Source: Ophioderma brevispina (lineage: Eukaryota > Echinodermata > Ophiuroidea > Amphilepidida > Ophiodermatidae). From it: 64,000 nt of DNA. The stretch covers positions 1 through 64,000 of the forward strand of contig JAMKCH010058128.1 of assembly GCA_023653785.1 (NCBI GenBank), given 5' to 3'. The notes below the pieces were generated by a model that worked only from the letters and a program-made list of their open reading frames with translations, searched no databases and was not told the origin of the DNA. The position numbers were made by a program, and so were the translations under genes. This document shows, one piece after another, positions 47,195 through 58,314 of the stretch. Position 1 is the first letter of the stretch. Each line of letters begins with the position of its first letter.

Positions 47195-47345
47195 GACATT
47201 CATTTACCAGTGGACTAGACCACCCTGTCCTACGCCCACTAGTATGGCGTCACATATGACGTCATAAAGACCATGAGTCGTCAACATTTTTTTTTTAATT
47301 TTCACAGACATAGGCGAACTATTCAAACGGTTTTCGAGTATAAAT
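47195..47345 (-). repeat. PAL foldback repeat, short fragment
   Basis: CCCACTAGTATGGCGTCACA...ATGACGTCATAAAGACC...TTTTCACAGACATAGGCGA matches the central part of PAL (compare 17650-18070). Both termini are missing. Confidence 0.55.
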
Positions 47346-49955
47346 GATGACACATAACTATAGCAGAATTCAAATTAAGTGAGAGTTCTTGCATATTTCC
47401 ATCATGTCCATGGGGTGGATATTGATGTGCGGTTTTAATCCTTGGCCATGTGGAGACTAGGTATTTGTTGCCATTATAATGATATTGTGACCATAGTACA
47501 ATGTTACTGAACAGAATCGCCTCACTGAAAACCGACGAATTCAGCTCTTCCAAAATGGTCGTTAATGATAAAAGACTAATTGCCATGTTTGGCCGGGATG
47601 TGAAGGAACTGGTAATCTGCTTGCTCTAATATTTTAACAAGGTTGGATGGCCAAATAAAAAATCATTGGGTGTTTTGATATCATGAATACAATGTTACTC
47701 CTCTTGCCTGTGCCATTTAAGAAAGGCACGAGGAAGTCGAGAGTAGAGAATAAATGCGCGAGATGGTATATTTTATGTACTGAATCAAATGATAAAACGA
47801 ATAAAAGTATCAACATTTTAATTATATTTTACAGTATTTTATGGGTATAGGGTATTTGTACAGCTGTTTAATAGCACAAATATTACCAATACTGTCATAG
47901 CCACAATATTAGCGTATTGCTCACTTTGAAGTGGTATGACGGTTTCTAATGAAATTTTGGAAATAGCGTTGCGATGACCATCTCGGGAATTTGAGAAAAT
48001 ATTATACTATGTCCACACACCTGAATTAATGAAATAAATAAAATCACGTAAAAGAAAGTTGCAGTATACGCGTATACGAAAACACTATGGGTATGTAATG
48101 TTGACACAATCAATATACATTTGTAAGAATTACTTATTGACTTCTTTGTTTATGTTGTTTGTATTAAAATAGCACTGAGTGTATGTGTGGCTTTTGTGTA
48201 TTTGAATAATGTAATTCCAGTTGAACAAATTGATATCTTGCCTTTTAGAAGGGTTTGAAGAAGAATTTTGTGGCCTCAATTGCATTTAACTAAAGTTACA
48301 CATCGTTGAAACACTTTAATGTGGTCAAAATTAAAGTCACCATCATGGTTGCCATCGGGAAGGTAGGCCTAGCGGCATCGACCACTGTCGTATTTTTAGT
48401 CTATCATAGCTTAAGAAAAAAGGGAATGAGAGGCAAAAAATAAGTACGCCATACTCAAGGGGCCTTGATTTTCCCGACTCATATTTTGATATCGCTGGCC
48501 TAGCACAATGCTAGATCTTTTTGGAATACTTTTGGTTTAGAACAAAGTAGAAGTTTATACTTTTCAACATGGTTGGATCGATTGGAAAATCTGCCCTCGG
48601 TTGACCGTGCCTTAATTTTCGTCTAGGTCACCATCCTTAAGGCACCATTTTGCCACCCTGTTTCGTCGGTCCTGTCAAGACTGGGGATTTATACACTCAC
48701 GCCTTCGGTACTCGAGATGTGATGCTACAAATGTATGTTAGCTCCCGCGCCTACAGGTTGCTCTTTATCCCCATGTCTCAATACATCCGTTCTAATGACG
48801 ATTGTAATAAAGATCGTATTCTTCACTACTGTATATACAGTGATAATGAGCACTTGCTTATGAACGCATTATACTGATGGTACTGAATGAAAACAACTGC
48901 TATCACTCACACAACGAAGCAATGGAAGACATTGAGAGCCAGAGATTGAAAAACAAAAACAAAAAATTATTATAGTACAAGGATAAGGTTATAAGTATAA
49001 GGTTTCAAGATAACTAATTTCAAGGCATACAGGTGTGAGTCAGAAAAAAGTACAAACTAAATGAGTGGAGTTATGAAGAAACCTTAACGGAATTAATCAA
49101 ATTAATTCCTGTGTTAGATAGTCTGTTTAACAGTTTCCATAATAATTTTAAATTTTTGAAATCGATCAAGCCATTCAAAGGATACAGTTATTTTTGTGAA
49201 GGTATCCATTTTTAGCCCCGACAAATTGGTACACTGACTGTACACATGAGACTCATATGGCAGCGTGAGGGTTCATAAAATAAAATTAAAAGGTGATCTT
49301 GGAGCCATATTCAATGCTCGCAGGACATGTTTTGAAGATAATGCATAATACTTAAGATTTAATGAAAGTAACAGTATATTTTTAAAAATGAACATTTTTA
49401 TTTTTTGAATGAATTTAATTTCATTTCCTCTTTGCTGTTTTTAGGGTTTAAATAGAATAAATAGAATGAAAAGAAAGAATGATGCATATTGTTGCATCAA
49501 GTCCAAAAATTGTTTCATTAAATATCATTTGATATTATTTGATATACATTGTAACCCGAGGAGATCAGTAGTAATGCAAATACTTATCGCCCGAGAAAAC
49601 TCTGTAGCGAAAGATATAGAATTTATAGAAATAATGGTTAATTATACTTAAAATATGACTCCCAAATCTAGAAATTCGAAGTAAAGGGGAAGCCGGACAA
49701 ACTAAGACAAATTATTGATGTGGTGGGTGGGTTTAAAAATTAAGGAATAGAGAGGCACCCCTAAATATGCACCTCCACAGAATGGCCGTCACACACCAGT
49801 GAACGAAGCTGGAGATAGAAAAACAAAGAGGTCGCCACCCTAGCATCGAATCCCTGAATTGGACAATAGCTCAATAGACACACGCCAGCACAGGGATCCA
49901 GGGTGTTATATGACGGCAAACCCTGCCACACTCCAAGGGCTATAAACTAAAAAAA
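47346..49955. other. Unassigned; candidate open frame at 48641-48877
   Basis: The plus frame 48641-48874 (78 codons from the preceding TAA, with a TGA at 48875) has better codon-like composition than its surroundings and includes GDLYTHAFGTRDVMLQMYVSS. I recognise no domain, and there are no clear splice donors. The remainder is AT-rich with no assigned feature. Confidence 0.25.
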
Positions 49956-49959
49956 GGAG

Positions 49960-50620
49960 TCGGATACATTTAAAACTGGATATTACTAAAGCCGTGGAAT
50001 TCCAGGGAAATAAATGATGACCTAAAGAAGGAGACAAAGGAACAACGCAAATCGATGTCTCAATTAAAAACTGAGGTCGATATGCAGGTGAGCGCACTTT
50101 TTTGCCAACAGAAAACACATAGGTGAGCTGTGCATGAAATTAACAAGATTGGAGCCCACACGAGAGAAATAACATCCGTATTATGGGTATCCTGAAAGTG
50201 AAATCATGAAAATGTCATGAATTGGTGATGATGGGCTATCCCTTTTGGTTTTGCGAAGAAAGTTGAAGTGGAACTTGCCCATCTGCTATGGCAAGGTGAC
50301 CGCGGACATAGCACCCCGCTCCCACGCCACATCCTGAAAAGGTACTACGTACACAGAACAAATTAACATCCTTAAGACAAGTCAGCAAGTTCTAAATGAG
50401 AAATCATACATATTTGTGGAGTTTGACGAAGAGCGACCTAGAGGAGAAAAGAGATTGGAAACAGAAGTTTGGAGAGTTGTATCAAAGGGTATCAGACCTT
50501 CGGTTTATTGGCGTTATGTGGAGAGAACGCACAGGAAAATTAGCGCCATTCTACAAGAGCAGCCCACGAACCTCAGTATTACTTGGAGTCTAAATCCCGA
50601 GATACCAAGGATAATTCTGA
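49960..50620 (+). pseudogene. LINE-1/Tx1-like ORF1 protein remnant
   Basis: Across several frames the text follows the layout of LINE ORF1 RNA-binding proteins. A coiled-coil-like stretch (about 49990-50090: NDDLKKETKEQRKSMSQLK-like) is followed by RNNIRIMGI (near 50167-50193). A region with VEVELAHLL and QGDRGHSTP comes next, then SDLEEKRDWKQKFGELYQ (about 50431-50484). Stops and frameshifts break every segment. No matching endonuclease/RT ORF2 follows, so only this part survives. The assignment is by motif order, not strong identity. Confidence 0.5.
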
Positions 50621-50651
50621 GCCTCATGACAAATAAATTGAACTTATTAAC

Positions 50652-50910
50652 AAGTAGTGATGAAACAAAACTGTCATATTGCCTAGTTGAAAAAAAAAAG
50701 TTAACATGTGGCACATAAATGACATTTTGCTTCACTGTGCAATGATAATATTGAATAATTATTTTGAATAAATTGACTTTTAAAACAAGTAAGTGATTCA
50801 CAAAACTGTCAACTTACCTAGTTTGAAAAATAAACAGTAAAAATGTGACAAATAAATGACATTTTGCTTCACATGCACTGATGATATTGAATTATGTTGT
50901 AAAATGCTAT
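50652..50910 (+). repeat. Two-unit tandem duplication (~130 bp)
   Basis: CACAAAACTGTCAAxTTxCCTAGTT-like text and ATAAATGACATTTTGCTTCAC occur at about 50710 and again at about 50842, followed by TGATxATATTGAAT both times. Confidence 0.8.
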
Positions 50911-51599
50911 ATCTGGTGGATCTTTAATTATGACTAGTTTGACTTCAAATTTGGTGTTCTTTTCTTTAAGTTTGACCTTGTGGTGATTATGCACTGTCAA
51001 ATGGAGTAATAATCATGCAACAGATGTAAACTCTGATATGGAAAATGATTTCCATGAATTAACGATCTCCTAGATTCAAAATAACCGATGCAGATCTTAA
51101 AAAAATATGACGACATGATTCACCCTCTATCGATTTGTTCAAATTAACAAATAGGGCCTATAACGATGTCACAAGTAAACGACAACGATATCCATATGTG
51201 TTCTTATTTAAGCGTCCTGACATTTTCGTTTAAATAAAAATGCGAGCTGTTGACAATTAACTGCTCAATATCACTATCCAGTCTGTCCAAAATTTCGATT
51301 CTCTTAATGAATGTATAAAATCTTAGATGTGACTTTTGACGTGATAGGAAAAATTTCGGAAACCCATTTAAAAGAAAACCAAATGATATTTACAACATAT
51401 ACAAAGATGATTCAATATTGAGTACACAAATAGAATTGACCTGGAAAGGTTGTGTATGTATGTACGTACCAGAAATCAACTATAAATTAAGAACAGATTT
51501 GTGCCACGCAACTCAACTTTGATCTGCTTAAAAAAAAAAAAAACATTGAAATTGAAGGTAAAGATACTACTAGTGTTGTTTTGGAGTTTTTATAATCTC

Positions 51600-52259
51600 A
51601 CACCTATTGCAAATTTTATTAAGATGAATGACCTATTTATAAACGACTTAGCTCAGAGAAGAAAATATATTTCTATGTAATGGGTGATTTTTAATAATTA
51701 TTTGTTAAAAGCAGACATTGATAAACCAACTCCCGAATATCTTGTAGTTAATCTATTCTATTGCCAATGTTGCCTACAATTTACAACCAACACGAATTCT
51801 GCGACCTCAGCACCTGTATTTATAATATTTTTGACAAATAATGAAAATGTAATCCAATCCACTATATTAGTGACTGATATTAGTGATCACTTACCAACCA
51901 TTTTGTCAACCAATCTAGATATATGTCCACCAAATGAACCGTATCAGAGATTTGGTATACAAAGAAATCATTGTGATGCCAACATAAACAAACTTCAATA
52001 GATTATCACATGTTAAATGGTATGAAATTGTTGGATAACAATGATGCTAATGACTGATTTGATAATTTAATAGAAACGTTATGTATATATGATGAGTGTG
52101 TTTCCGCTCAAAAGATGTACCATCAAGAGGAAAAAAAGATCCACAGTTACCATGGATCACTAAAGGTTTGCTAAAAGTATTAAGATGAAAAACAAATTGT
52201 ACAAACAATTCTTCAGAATCCATCCGATGGAAATTTACAGAATTCAACTTTTAACCAAG
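51600..52259 (+). pseudogene. CR1/Daphne-like LINE 2, endonuclease domain remnant
   Basis: The frame 51684-52001 ends an AP-endonuclease domain, with FTTNTNSATSAPVFI, NNENVIQSTILVTDISDHLP (the S-D-H motif contains catalytic residues) and so on. The linker toward the RT, DPQLPWITKGLLK (about 52138-52176) and MKNKLYKQF, follows in shifted frames. The copy is cut at 52259 by the family-A element and resumes at 53071. Confidence 0.75.
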
Positions 52260-52263
52260 TTAA

Positions 52264-53066
52264 CACGTAGTGACCAAAGGTGGGGGGGTTCCTAGGGACC
52301 CCCAAAATTTTTTTTCGCGCTGCCCGCTTTGCGCGTGGTGATTTTGCGCCGAAATTTTCTGTAATTGTCTGACGTTTAATGCGCTTCTTTTCATACCAAA
52401 ATAATTAAACTCGGCCAAGCCGTTAATCGAGTTCATTATTGGGGGTCCCATGGAACCCCCCCCCCCTTGTCCTAACGGAAGTCATTTCAGAATAATTTTA
52501 AAATAAGAATCAGAAACCAAGAACCAAATCAATTTTTTTTTGCTGATATAAGTTGCACACATACATGTACGTAAACAATTATTGTACCATTAAAAAAATT
52601 AAACCTTTATGTTCTGAAAACAAACAAGTTCATCGGACTGTTGCCAAACCGTTACTGTATCAAACTCTAGGGAAAATGACGTGTATTTTGCAACATCCGA
52701 AAAAATACAGGATTCCCTAAAACTGGCTAGTTTTGTGTTTAAATATATGTAATTTGGTCTTCTAGAATAGATATCAACATAAATAAGTTTTCAAATGTTT
52801 GGTTGTAAGGGCAAGTCTCATTTTGGAATTTTCCTCCTTTTTTCCCAATTTTCGCGTTTTTTTAAAACAATGTTTTGCCCCTAATTTGCAGCCAAAATAA
52901 CAAATTTCATTTTTTGTTGCGGATTTGGGTTGTCTTATGACCCTTCACATGTGTAATAAATTTCGCAAAATTCCCTCGGGAAAGTGTTTCCTTAGGGGGT
53001 CACATGGAACCCCCCCCCCCCCCCCTGGGCACGCAACGGGAGTGAAACCCCTTGGTCACTTAAGTG
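52264..53066 (-). mobile_element. Family A TTAA element, copy 2 (reverse), nested in LINE 2
   Basis: Ends CACGTAGTGACCAAAGG and (inverse) CACTTAAGTGACCAAGG are flanked by perfect TTAA duplications at 52260-52263 and 53067-53070. Internal sequence is the reverse of 8227-9049, including both GC-rich GGxTCCxTGGxACCCC tracts and C/G runs. The LINE reading across the site is restored if the element plus one TTAA is removed, so this is a clean insertion. No transposase frame. Confidence 0.93.
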
Positions 53067-53070
53067 TTAA

Positions 53071-55112
53071 GTAAATGCTTATAGAAAATCAAGCGAATTT
53101 ATTTTTTCCTAATTTGAAAAATCAAAAAATAATATGAAAGTAATCTGTGGGAAAGAAATAACTAGCTTATTGTTAAGGAAAAAAGATCAGTCACTACATT
53201 GTAAGTTCAAAAGATGAAGTGGTAATATTATAACCACTCCATAGAAATATTTCTAATAGTTTTAATGATTTTTCGTTAATGTGGGCCTAAGCTTGGCATC
53301 AGATATTCAAAATACCGGCAAGAGCTCATTACGATACATTCATGATAGCAATCTATAGTAATGTATTGACACCGATTGTTTAATCAGATATTTTGAGATA
53401 ATTGATCAGTTTAACCCCAATAAAAGTGCTGGTCACGATAATATTGGGAATTCATTATTAAAAAGGGGGTAGTGAAATTGTAAGACCATGGCATGGTATT
53501 AATTTATCAGTGTCAACAGGCTGGTTTGTTATCCAGATAAATTAAAAAACAGCCAAAGTCATACCCATCATAAAAAGTTGATACTAATATTTTTCAAATT
53601 ATCGTCCAATGTCGCTACTTACACGTTTTTCTAAAATTCTTGAAAGACTTGTATTATATAGTTGCGTTGCTTTATTAAACACCAATGTAATTATTAAATG
53701 AAAAAGCATTTGGTTTCGTCCAAAACCATTCAACTTCCATGGCAAACCTTCAAATTACATGGCTATTGCCCGACTAGTAGAGTAGTCAATAATGCTGTAG
53801 AAAAAAATAAAAAACAATAGGAATATTCCTAGACTGATCTAAAGCATTGAGATATTGATCACAAGCTACTTCTCACAAACTAGAGCATTACGGATTCGTG
53901 GTGTAGCCTTTGAATGTTTTAAGAAATTATTAAGTAAGCGAAACAACATATGTTTCTTATGATTAATTGTAACCAGACGTTAAAAATATTTTATGTGGTG
54001 GTGTTCCACAGGGAGCAATATGGGCCAATACTCTTTATTTGTAGTAAATGATATTAGTAACTTAACCCCAGTACTTGATTCATTCTGTTTGCCTGTGACA
54101 CACATATTCTTTACTCGGATAATGACATTCAACAGTATAAAATCCAATTGAAGTTGATTAATGAAGAATTAAAAGAAGTTAGCAATTGGTTAAAGGCAAA
54201 GCAAACTATCGTAAAGGCCAGCAAAACAAAATTACATGATACTTGGTACACCTTATATGAATCAACAAAAACAAGGGCGGATTTACCTGTTACGTTAAAT
54301 AATACCATACTTGAGAAGAGTAAAGGTTACAATTTTTGGGTGTGCTAATGATGAGTGCTTAACATGGAAAAAATAATATAGATTGTATATCAAAACAGTA
54401 TCAAAAAAAAATATGGTGTCATCAATAAACTCAAGCACACTTCCAACCCGTGTACACATTCACTCTGATGGGACCTTAATTTACCAATTCTAACTATGGA
54501 TTCTTCAATGGGAAACAATGTAAATCCTACCTGGATAAAACTGGTTAAATACAAAAATGAGTCAATACGATCGGTCTTCTAATAGCCATACAGAAGTCAT
54601 ACCGACCTTCGGCTCAAATAACCTGTTAACTTTTACAGATTTTATACATTGGAACTTGGAGTGTTCATGTTAAGATTTTCTATAAATGATCTACTGCGGC
54701 TTTCAAAAATATTTTACAAAACGATCTGATATCAGACTAACCAAGGGACACGCCAATGACTACAACTTGACAAACTAAGAAATTCTTTGGCGACAACGCC
54801 ATTCGAAAAACTGGTCCTTTTCTTGGGAATTAACTACAAATTATAAAAGAAATTCCAAAATCGTAAAAACCGTTCGCAATCAACTGAACACAACAAACAT
54901 ATCCAAAAATAGCGTAATTAATGTCTTGAGCAGTCCTTGTATTGTCTGTGTTATGACTTTTTTCGTTATTTAATTCTGAAATGCTTTGTTTAAGGGTAGG
55001 TGATTTCAGCCTAAATGGCTTTCCAGCCTAATCCTCCTATGTTTTGTGTGTTTGATGGTATTTGATGTAATGGTTTTTTATGGGAAATAAAGAATAATTG
55101 ATGATTGATGAT
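53071..55112 (+). pseudogene. CR1/Daphne-like LINE 2, RT domain and 3' end, heavily decayed
   Basis: RT landmarks appear in shifting frames: a NYRPMSLLTRFSKILERL-like block at about 53598-53655, KLEHYGF near 53880, GVPQGA near 54002, then a region with INEELKEVSNWLKAKQ (54154-54201) that parallels INSELEEISNWF of the first LINE. The 3' end is AAATAAAGAATAA followed by TTGATGA units (about 55097-55111). Many stops and indels show long decay. The tail abuts the RT remnant on the minus strand. Confidence 0.78.
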
Positions 55113-55117
55113 AGCTC

Positions 55118-55560
55118 TTTTCTGGCAGCTCCACACACAAATCTTGTGCCAACTTGGGGTACTCTCTTCATCTTTGGATATCACATGGATCATCATTCTG
55201 ACACCAAAACTGATTATTTATCCTATTCCCACATATGCCAAATGGGTCTACCTTACGAATACCTACCATTCCCCGCTCACCAACATTTGTCTTCCCAAGT
55301 TTACCTTCCGACCCTCTTACTCGCAAAAGCTTCTTCCATTTCCAAAACGTCTCCCTCAAACCATCCATTGTCTCACACAATTAAAACCAAGTCATCAGCA
55401 GACAATATCTCGCTCACGGCTACTCATCAAACCTCTTTTGTAGTCTCCATAACCACATCAATCACAATTGCAAATACCATCGGCGACAGCACAGAACATT
55501 CACCTCAAACTCCTCAGACAAATCAGACCCCACCCGAGCGCTCGTCTTTGCTCGTCTATG
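55118..55560 (-). pseudogene. Non-LTR RT pseudogene A (minus strand)
   Basis: On the minus strand, SDLSEEFEV (about 55505-55530) is followed by VLSPMVFAIVIDVV, a SADDLVL catalytic-box relic, then MDGLRETFWKWKKLL and KVDPFGICGNR, the last belonging to a Cys-rich zinc-binding segment typical of this LINE group. A ~13-nt deletion removes the residues (GVHQG in relatives) just before SVLSP and shifts the frame. Plus-strand frames here are antisense shadows. The LINE-2 tail appears to have landed in or beside this element. Confidence 0.8.
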
Positions 55561-55576
55561 ATTACTTTCACACCGG

Positions 55577-55605
55577 TCAAAAATGTCGGCGATTTTTGAC
55601 CGGGC
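55577..55605. repeat. Short perfect hairpin
   Basis: CGGTCAAAAAT and ATTTTTGACCG, 11 bp each, are separated by 7 nt. It lies where homology to RT pseudogene B is lost, so it may mark the edge of pseudogene A. Confidence 0.6.
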
Positions 55606-55612
55606 GCTGAAG

Positions 55613-56390
55613 ACAACACAGCCATGTTTTTGCCTAATGTGTAAACTCAGTTTCTCTACCAAGTCTACCTTAACTGGGTCTTTACTTTCTAGCAGGAAAA
55701 TCCTTATTTAGACAGCTCGGAAACTTCTATTCCACAAGAGGAATTGTTTTGACCATTCAAAGTGTTAATGCCCGCTCGTTCAATATACCAATTCTGACCC
55801 AAGATGACTGGACTACATACTACCAGGAGGTACATGACCTAAATTTGCGGTCAACTGCATGATATGTGATATCGCTAGTGAAAACATGACACCAGCTGCC
55901 GCACGTAAAGAATTCGTTAACATTTTAACGTGTTTCTTGTCATCTCGAATTTCGCAATGAAAACAACAATATCAAGTATATTGATCATGATTCTAATGCT
56001 CTTTAAATATCGAATGCATCGATATAATTAGAAAAGAAAGCCTTTGGTAATGCTAAACTGGAAAGAAAAAAGGCCTTTAATTAAACGAGTAGACTATGTG
56101 GGCATTCCCTTCTTTAGCGTTGTTTCGTAGTCCCCATCGGCCATTTTAAATTCATAATTATTAGAATCATATCCGTCTGTTCCCCCAAGTAAAAAATTCA
56201 TATTTTCCTGAAAATGAATAAAATGTCACCGCAACTTCTTTCCCCCATATCAGTGATGGATAGATACACGTAGACTTTGGCAAACCATGGCGCTAAAGAT
56301 ATTCAACAATATGGCAGGAACATAGTAGTAGTAGTAAAATCCAAACTTTTAAATCCGGTTTTGTTCCCTTAAACGGGGGTAGCCGAAATT
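55613..56390. other. No gene recognised
   Basis: Sequence between the two RT pseudogenes. AT-rich, no domain, no clear repeat. Confidence 0.4.
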
Positions 56391-56394
56391 ACCT

Positions 56395-57365
56395 CACACT
56401 CGTAGCAATCGCCCTTACTCCCTGCTTCCACTTCGCCCAATTCAATACATCCTCCATCCTCAAGTCCTACTCTCCTCCTCCACTTGCTTCTTTCATGCCC
56501 ACTTTGGTCATCTCCAACTCTTCAAACCGCCCACATCGAACTCAAAATCCCTTCTTAAAACATACTTGTCATTCTTACCCAGCACATGCTTATACCATCG
56601 TACACCATTCGCTTTCGCCAACCGGTCCACCGCTTCTTCCAAACCCAACATCTCTGTCCTCAAAATCCCATCTCATTTAACAACTCTCCACATTCCCTAA
56701 ACTTTACCCACCACATCTTACTCCAGCTGTCACAGTCACCTTGCATCCACCACCCCACTTACCCTGTCCCCCAGGTACGTGAACTCTTCACCTATTCCAC
56801 CTCATCACACAACTTTCACCTGTTCCACGATCCCTATATAGGTCTTTTCTTGCATCTTCCACACACAAAATCTCTTGCCAAACTTGGGGTCACTCTCTTC
56901 TTTTTTGTGCATCTCACATGGATCCATATTTCTCACACTCACACTGAATTTGCTTTTATCCTCTTCCCACATATGCCAAATGGGTCTACCTTACTAACAC
57001 CTACCGCCCTCACTCACCAAAACTTTTTGTCTTCCCAAGGTTTACGTTCAGGTCCTTACTCACAAAAGCCTTTTTCCAAAACTTCTCCCTCAAACCCTCC
57101 ATTGTCTCACACATTAAAACCAAGTCATCAGAAGACAACATCCCGCTCACGGCTCGCTCATCAAACCTTTTGCATTCTCCGTAACCACATCAATCACAAT
57201 TGCAAATACCATCGGCGACAGCACAGAACCTTCACCTCAAACTCCTCAGACAAATCAGACCCCACTCTAGCTCTCGTCTTTGCTCCTTCATACAAGCTGA
57301 TCATCACCGCTCTAAACATTATTTCTGATATACCTTTCTTCCTCATCGCCCAGTCTATACCTTAA
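56395..57365 (-). pseudogene. Non-LTR RT pseudogene B (minus strand), longer copy
   Basis: Minus-strand text starts with IDWAMRKKGISEIM and SLYEGAKTRARVGSDLSEEF. It shows the same small deletion before SVLSPMVFAIVIDV as copy A, then KVDPFGICGKRIKANSV and later a YLGDRV-type region (GGGCKVTVTAGVRCGG). The order matches the RT palm, thumb and zinc-binding C-terminal region of a common invertebrate LINE. The shared segment is clearly similar to copy A. The 259-codon plus-strand frame covering this region is the antisense of the RT and should not be called a gene. Confidence 0.82.
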
Positions 57366-58136
57366 TACATAATGTTTGTAATGCAGAAACAAATCATCGC
57401 CAATTTCAATTTTTTTTAATTTATTTGAATTGTTATGGTGCCGGAGTGAGGGCGCCATAACGCAATGAACACTATGAACTGGACGAATCCATCACAACAT
57501 GTAGTGGCGCAATATATACAGGTTGTCCCAAAAATTTTAGCACTCGAGACAGAGACATCTGTTAAAAATTAAAGTACACAAAAACTTATTTGGAATCGTC
57601 TTAAAGCCAAATAATTACGTTTTTATTTACCGTTTATTTCATTCCAATCCCATATGTAAAACAATATATGCTTCGTCAAATAGGAGATCGAGTGCAAAAT
57701 CGGAGTGGTCCGATTTGCAGTGGTTACATTTATAAGATTGCGGAAACATGATTTTTTTTAACATACGCAAAACTAATGAAGACATTTCAAATCCCTTTTC
57801 AACTCCATTATGGTCAATAAAGTATGAACTTTGTCAGCAATAAATTGGTGTGTGTTTTTCAGTGAGTTCACTTTCATTAGAAGACTAATTAGCGGTATCA
57901 AATCGCTCAAAATTACACCAGAATGCTAAAACCAACCCAACCCTAACAAACAATCAGACGCTTCCATGCTGAATTCCTAAGGAAACCTCTGATTCTGTAG
58001 ACAGAACAAACAACAAAAAACTGGCACAGAAACAAAGAAAAAGAAACCTATGATAATATGCCTACATGGATAGTGAAGCAGACGGAATTGGAAATAAAGA
58101 CACCAGTAGCATGCCCAACAGACCCATAACGGACCA
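57366..58136. other. Unassigned; possible single TIR end at 57518
   Basis: TACAGGTTGTCCCAAAAATTTTAGCA near 57518 resembles the common transposon end TACAGGGTGTCCCAAAA, but no matching inverted end was found. Otherwise no gene. Confidence 0.35.
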
Positions 58137-58314
58137 GGGGCCAGTTCCCCAAACTTGTGCGTAACCCTGCATGTATACTAACTCATGCGTATGTCCTACA
58201 TAGCAGACCCTTTTTAACATACCAGTTACACAGTGCTTTGGACAAATGGTCCACTCAGGCATGACATATAGAGTATGCACGTAGTTTTACGACTGAGTTT
58301 CGGGAACGGACCCC
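58137..58314. mobile_element. Family G short TIR element (178 bp)
   Basis: TIRs GGGGCCAGTTCCCCAAACTTG and, inverted, GGGGTCCGTTCCCGAAACTC. It shares TACTAACTCATG, AGCAGACC and CCACTCAGGCATGACATA with the copy at 41.6 kb. CCAG flanks both sides and may be part of a target duplication. Confidence 0.85.

Noticed and set aside
55098..55610. Plus-strand frames of 170 and 112 codons
   Set aside because: Antisense shadows of RT pseudogene A; the same text recurs around 56.9-57.3 kb as antisense of pseudogene B.
56586..57365. Longest plus-strand open frame (259 codons)
   Set aside because: It is the antisense of RT pseudogene B, whose minus-strand text contains recognisable LINE motifs. The plus frame is Pro/His/Ser-rich with no domain.
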